Positions 61,101 to 64,000 of a DNA stretch of 64,000 nt are shown here, piece after piece. Location: contig JAUIRK010000976.1 in NCBI GenBank assembly GCA_030549495.1, positions 62,001 through 126,000 on the forward strand, read 5' to 3'. Each line of letters opens with the position of its first letter. The stretch's first letter is position 1. The notes under the pieces were generated by a model. That model was given only the letters and a program-made list of their open reading frames with translations, was not told the origin of the DNA and searched no databases. This stretch comes from Nectonema munidae. Its lineage: Eukaryota > Nematomorpha > Nectonematoida > Nectonematidae. Both the position numbers and the translations under genes were made by a program.

Positions 61101-63473
61101 TAAATTGCCTTTCTTTTAGAGATATGTATGGGTGTAGTACATAGGAAGAAGTTTTTCTGTTTTTCGAATTAAAGTCATCAAGTTTTGGTTTGTTCTTTAA
61201 AAAATCATGATTTGTTATTTGAGGCTTTTGGGTATGCCTGCCTTTTGTGACATTTCAATGAAAAGGAGCTATGCCTTATCTCTGCCTTGCATTGAAGGAG
61301 TATATATAAATATATATAGCAGGGGTGACTCCTCATTGCAAGCCCTTCAAAATGATGATTTAAAATTGCGCATTTGCAAAAAAATGTCTCTAATTTATTT
61401 GATATAAAGAAAATAGGGTGGAAGGCAGGATAGCAGATATCCTATAGTCTTTCAAATGATAATTCTTGTAAATTGATGAAAATATAAAGCGAGGATTTGC
61501 TTACATAGAGTTGGCCGTTTTGTTTTCTTTGAATGTTGTATTGTACGGCGAATTGAGAGTTGAAAGAATTTCTGGATTCACCAACTTGTTCTTTGATTGA
61601 TGGCGAATAATGAATGTGAACAAAATTGGGTTCATATTCAATCACTTGCAAACTATTTACTTTGTCTAATTTGTAATGTTTTTTAAAATAATATAAAAAT
61701 TTGCTATTTGCTATAAACATTCATACGCAGCATATTTTCTTCAACTCTTAAGCGATCAAACACGGAGTCCTTTCTCAACGTTGGCACTTTTAGGTTTATG
61801 ATGTCTGATTCATCGTGAATGAAGACATCGATTTCGAAGTCCTCCACAACTTGTCCAGGAAAAATGTTCAAAATTTGTTCGTATGAGTCGTTTCTCAAAT
61901 GCAAAAGTTCTTCATAAGTCAAATTTAATTTGCTGGAAGTGAAGGGAGGAACACTAACACTGACATCAAACGTTCCAGTCTCTTTTGGACTAAAAAGTAA
62001 AAAGTGATACCAAAATTTCTATCTTTTCTACTTAAATTCAGACGTCTTTTTGTATTTTAGGAAAATTTTTTTACAACTATATTGAAAAGAAATTTCACAA
62101 TTTTTATCTAATAAGAAAAAGAATAAAGTAAAAACACAAACTGATGCATCATTGGGAATTTAGATGAAAACCAAAATTTTCCGATGAAAGGTTACGGACA
62201 AAATATAGGAGAAATTATTCAAGAAATATTTTCAAAATAAACGAAATTACTTGATCCTTAGTTTCCATATATTTCACAAATGTTCATGATAACATATTGA
62301 TACAGTAAAACTTCTATAATAGAATTCCTAATCAGTAAAGTGCCTTTGAAATGAGTCGTTAAAAATTCTTACTTCAGGCATATTAATCACAATTGATTAA
62401 TATCACCCCCCCCCCCCCTCCCATCTTTCCTGGTCCTAAATTTTCCAAATTAATAATATTTCTAAAAGAATTAGAAAACTTTTTAATAAAATAACTTTCA
62501 TTTTTTCTTCCTACGGGCCTGTAGCTTGTGTTTCCACAGGAAGAAGCTTTACTGTTTTTCAAATAAAAGTCATATAAAAAGTTTAAAAATCATAATAAAT
62601 TAGAGACCCTTAGTAATAAGCATATCTACATTGCAATTGAAAGCAATTCGAAAATATAGAGAAATCTGCTAGTTCGGCAATACTTTTAATTTCGTATATA
62701 TATTTCCGTGACCTGAGTTAAAGTATGTAAACTAACTTGAGCAAAGTAACAAGAAACTTTGTTACACGCTTTTATTCTATTTTTTGAAAGAAACAATTTG
62801 AATTTTGTAAACATCGAAGCGACTTTTAGATTGCACAATTTTGGAACCCAAATCCCAAATGTAATAAACGATCAGAGAAAAAGGAAATAAACTTTTTAAT
62901 AGCCTTTGCAATTCCCTGCTTTTTGTGATGAGACCACATGTATTGAAATTCAGCTTCCGATTTCTTTGCAACAATTCCCTTGTACAAAACACCTCTACTT
63001 TTCCTAAAAGTAAAAAATAAATGTCAGCTTGTAAATATCATTATACAATATAGATTAATGCATGTTAGAGATAAATTTTTATTTAACGCAAAGTAAACAC
63101 TCTAAGAAAAATAATAACATTTTATCGATACAGTCATTCATAAAATTTGAGTAGAGAGAATAAAAACTTCAAAGTAATTAGCTGGGACGTTTGGCTAAAA
63201 AGAAAATTACAGTTTTCATTTAAGATACTTTGTTAAACATGCCATAATATTCTTACTCTCATTGAAAATGGAAGTTTATTAAAATTGGTGCTAGTCTAGA
63301 GTGAACATTCACCTGCTTTTTATATTAATTAGTTAGTATTTTTATTTCCAGCATTTTGGAACAAAAGAAAAATTTGAACTAAACATTGACCCACAGAAGG
63401 AAATGGCAATTGTTGAATCAAATTCACTACTAACTCTTGTGATGATTTCAGCGAAGTTTGGAAACTTTTTTTG
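45677..63473 (-). CDS. Inter-alpha-trypsin inhibitor heavy-chain-like protein (VIT + vWA), partial at 5' end
   Basis: Extracellular-matrix or plasma-type protein by family; vertebrate relatives bind hyaluronan, but that role is not shown here. Exons on the minus strand: 63473-63363, 63003-62893, 61989-61727, 61665-61505, 60691-60394, 57864-57698, 55098-54825, 52597-52314, 51350-51209, 49623-49408, 46123-45939, 45733-45677 (stop). From the second listed exon the phases agree throughout: about 719 residues. A VIT domain (NLTYEELLHLR) is followed by a von Willebrand A domain with an intact MIDAS (VLDVSGSM ... GGTN ... FLTDG), the IYEDSDAALQ block and the TSYTSFIV block. It ends about 150 residues later, so the long C-terminal heavy-chain domain is missing. 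Signal peptide and start lie off the right edge. Confidence 0.92.
46124..49407. other. ITIH-like intron, mostly unrecognised
   Basis: Apart from the pogo-like end at 46690-46747 I see only AT-rich sequence and short frames (46207-46595, 47459-47653 plus) without family resemblance. Confidence 0.45.
46690..46747 (-). mobile_element. Solo pogo/Tigger-like terminus
   Basis: Read inwards on the minus strand from TA: CAGCATACCTCGATTATCC, close to Tigger/pogo terminal repeats. The opposite end was not found. Confidence 0.4.
49408..49623 (-). CDS. ITIH-like exon: basic, histidine-rich tail
   Basis: Reads YKRSLSNNERHPKKMTL, FFRHDYQAIPFNTKRIRHHH and HRNQHFRNSHAPDGND. No family match for this part; placed in the gene because its borders fit GT/AG and both phases agree. 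The plus-strand GATGATGATGATGACG here is coding for the histidine run, not a microsatellite tail. Confidence 0.8.
50319..50993. mobile_element. Probable non-autonomous hAT-type element
   Basis: Left end CATTCTGAACCTTTTTTC, running into TTATGGACCATTT. The right end, read inwards, is CAGTCCTTTTTAACCATGGG, also followed by GGACC-rich sequence. Same subterminal style as the element at 25992. About 675 bp, non-coding, no target duplication matched. Confidence 0.5.
51209..52597 (-). CDS. ITIH-like exons: post-vWA region
   Basis: 52597-52314 reads GKFSSPINI, EDFIKKIWVHSKLLELDERL and KKKIIDLAIK, matching the family's RLWAYLTI-QLL block. 51350-51209 reads YQLVTSYTSFIVIESDKMKD, matching the YNFVTPLTSMVV block. 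Phase 0 joins them across a 963-nt intron. Confidence 0.94.
51868..51925 (-). repeat. (GAA)n tract with LINE-tail-like flank
   Basis: A GAAAAAGAAGAA-type run followed by AAGAAGAATTTATTAGATAAC. On the minus strand this ends AATAAATTC(TTC)n, resembling the tails of the LINEs at 15.1 and 58.0 kb. Possibly a severely 5'-truncated copy. Confidence 0.4.
52598..53417. other. ITIH-like intron, nothing recognised
   Basis: AT-rich; the small frames 53115-53517 on plus are not similar to any family I know. Confidence 0.45.
53418..53762 (+). repeat. Dispersed repeat, copy 2
   Basis: Same sequence and orientation as 44459-44822, with about 14-16 fewer bases near the middle. Lies in an ITIH-like intron. 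The near-identity shows a recent duplication or transposition. Confidence 0.9.
54590..54810 (+). repeat. GC-richer segment ending in (TTAA)n
   Basis: About 200 bases of markedly higher GC, ending GGTGCGAACGCCACAAACAA and then a run of TTAA/TAAT units at 54788-54808, just before the splice donor at 54824. The shape suits a retroelement 3' end with a simple-repeat tail, but the family is not recognised. Confidence 0.35.
54825..55098 (-). CDS. ITIH-like exon: end of vWA
   Basis: Reads TPIYTLALGYGADMNFLNKL, IYEDSDAALQIQSFYD and STPLLYDVTVDYDD, ending DEIVYV plus one nucleotide. The hAT element at 55146 lies only about 40 nt upstream of its splice acceptor. Confidence 0.95.
55146..55828 (-). mobile_element. 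Internally deleted hAT element with perfect target duplication
   Basis: 683 bp bounded by TAGTGTGTCCAC and the inverted TAGGATGTCCAC, and flanked by the 8-bp duplication GTGTGAAC (55138-55145 and 55829-55836). On the minus strand it keeps the transposase tail: RRPEVLETLFKNLKSIKP, then ERVFSSMGYFSTKIRNQL. CCCCGGGG-containing palindromes lie near both ends. Inserted in the ITIH-like gene next to an exon. Confidence 0.85.
56940..57108 (-). repeat. tRNA-derived SINE with poly-A tail
   Basis: On the minus strand: a tRNA-like head with A box TGGGCTGATAGGTAGAGGC and B box GGTTCGAATCCC, about 80 nt of body, and a tail of about 16 A. A different family from the SINE at 35787. Not a functional tRNA gene: the anticodon arm is poorly formed and the unit has a retroposon body and tail. 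Confidence 0.8.
57698..57864 (-). CDS. ITIH-like exon: vWA domain, second half
   Basis: Reads TNVKLALLRAMMSIESSA and MIVFLTDGQPTSGE, containing the MIDAS threonine and the aspartate of TDG. Ends RRNYLK on a GTTCTT donor. Not visible as a long open frame; found by following the family sequence. Confidence 0.94.
58021..59640 (-). mobile_element. Degraded LINE (reverse transcriptase domain)
   Basis: An open stretch of 164 codons (59033-59527) carries FFDSISHNVLIDKLHRYGFS, SYLSNRQQCVFLNG, GVPQGSVLGPLLFSIYIND and LYLYADDIAIL (intact YADD). Downstream, in broken frames, are NFLPINVKLLIYKSLIVPH and IINWGYAATNEISVAQKK. The 3' end appears to be AATAAATTTCTTCTTCTTC at about 58025-58045. Jockey/CR1/L2-like by motif style. 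Within an ITIH-like intron, same strand as the gene. The 5' border is uncertain. Confidence 0.8.
60394..60691 (-). CDS. ITIH-like exon: vWA domain, MIDAS start
   Basis: Starts MNNNYFLHFLFPQHLKKV (the YFVHFFAP block of the family; the methionine is internal, not a start), then IVFVLDVSGSM with the DxSxS metal-binding motif, and STPENIEEAISFVKNIEASG. Ends with one nucleotide that completes the glycine of GGTN in the next exon. Confidence 0.95.
61505..61989 (-). CDS. ITIH-like exons: end of the VIT domain
   Basis: 61989-61727 reads KETGTFDVSVSVPPFTSS, LNLTYEELLHLRNDSYEQ and VVEDFEIDVFIHDESDI. 61665-61505 reads KVNSLQVIEYEPNFVHIHYS and FAVQYNIQRKQNGQLY. The GTATGA donor at 61726 was chosen because it keeps phase with the next exon; the 61-nt intron is of the mini type. 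Both match the VIT-to-vWA stretch of ITIH proteins. Confidence 0.93.
62304..62420 (+). repeat. pogo-like terminus and poly-C tract
   Basis: CAGTAAAACTTCTATAATAG at 62304 resembles the end of the MITE at 37808, but no partner end is seen. A run of about 14 C lies at 62406-62419. Inside an ITIH-like intron region. Confidence 0.35.
62893..63473 (-). CDS. ITIH-like exons: start of the VIT domain
   Basis: 63473-63363 reads FAEIITRVSSEFDSTIAISF and MFSSNFSF, aligning to the TSRV...EVSFEVELP..AFITNF strand pattern of VIT. 63003-62893 reads GVLYKGIVAKKSEAEFQYMW and KKQGIAKAIK, the VIT stretch normally written VY-G-IKEKEEA. The junction between the two is unresolved: the likely donor at 63362 leaves phase 0, whereas the next exon needs two incoming nucleotides. 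A micro-exon, an alternative donor or a sequence error is possible. Confidence 0.75.
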
Positions 63474-64000
63474 CTAAAAATAAAAATATTTGAAGATCTA
63501 ATTATTTTCTAATTTACAATACAATTATATTTTTATCTTGAATTTTTGTTTACAAATAAACCTCTATGTTGCTTGGAGAAAATTGTTTAGAGAAAAAAAC
63601 AGTGAATAGAAAAAATGTTATTTATTCCATTTACAAAACACAAAAAGGACGTGTACAGGCAAAAGCCCTACCTGGCAAAATCCCTCCCTTCAGAATGAGA
63701 TAGAGGACACCCTCCCCCCCCCCCCCCGCCCCCCGTAAAATCATAGCATAATTGAGCATGTATATTACATAACTTTGTTTTTTAGTACATATTTAAAAAA
63801 ATTCACTTTAATTCTAGCAAATCATACAATGGTAAGCAAAATTTACTTTATTAAATTTAAAGGTAATAAAGAATCTTCTCCTCATGAGAATCTCCTGGGG
63901 TAGGGAGGGGGGCTTTTGTCAGGGGGTGTAGATATGCCATGCCATGCCAATGAAAGTTGGAAGATTACCTCTAATTGGCTCAATACATTGATCTAAACCC
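63474..64000. other. Upstream part of ITIH-like gene, no exon found
   Basis: Should be intron or 5' exon territory. It contains a poly-C block at about 63713-63735 and a G-rich stretch at about 63896-63926 that is roughly its inverted counterpart (ACAAAAGCC-CCTCCCT). No signal-peptide exon recognised. Confidence 0.4.

Overview
This is a eukaryotic window of very AT-rich DNA, with introns, GT-AG splicing, and dense LINEs, SINEs and DNA transposons. Gene content and repeat style suggest an invertebrate, probably an arthropod such as a copepod. The species call is inference; the genes are not.

Two split genes, both on the minus strand, account for all the host coding sequence I can support. (1) The catalytic subunit of DNA polymerase epsilon (POLE) occupies about 2.1-31.6 kb. 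I located 29 exons (about 1,657 residues) whose splice phases all agree from one exon to the next. They cover the N-terminal domain, the three proofreading exonuclease motifs, polymerase motifs A, B and C, the iron-sulfur cysteines, and the front of the inactive second polymerase module. The first exon was not found, and the C-terminal part lies beyond the left edge. (2) An inter-alpha-trypsin inhibitor heavy-chain-like gene (VIT plus von Willebrand A domain) occupies about 45.7-63.5 kb. Its 3' end and stop codon are in the window; its 5' exons run off the right edge. The product is secreted or extracellular by family analogy.

Introns are of two kinds: 49-62 nt mini-introns, and kilobase introns filled with mobile elements. 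Elements recognised are degraded LINEs (15.1-16.9, 18.4-19.8, 27.6-27.8, 33.6-34.3 with 35.2-35.6, 36.0-36.7 and 58.0-59.6 kb); tRNA-derived SINEs (3.4, 35.8, 40.4 and 57.0 kb); hAT-type elements (9.8-11.4, 26.0-26.9, 38.6-39.3, 50.3-51.0 and 55.1-55.8 kb); a piggyBac-type MITE (14.9-15.1 kb); pogo/Tigger-like ends (37.8, 46.7 and 62.3 kb); and a hammerhead-ribozyme-like core (24.9 kb).

From 32 to 45 kb, between the two genes, I see only repeats: a long inverted repeat with a 183-bp tandem repeat, a tandem duplication, and one of two near-identical 350-bp repeats (44.5 and 53.4 kb). No RNA gene, CRISPR array, LTR element or virus-like element was found.
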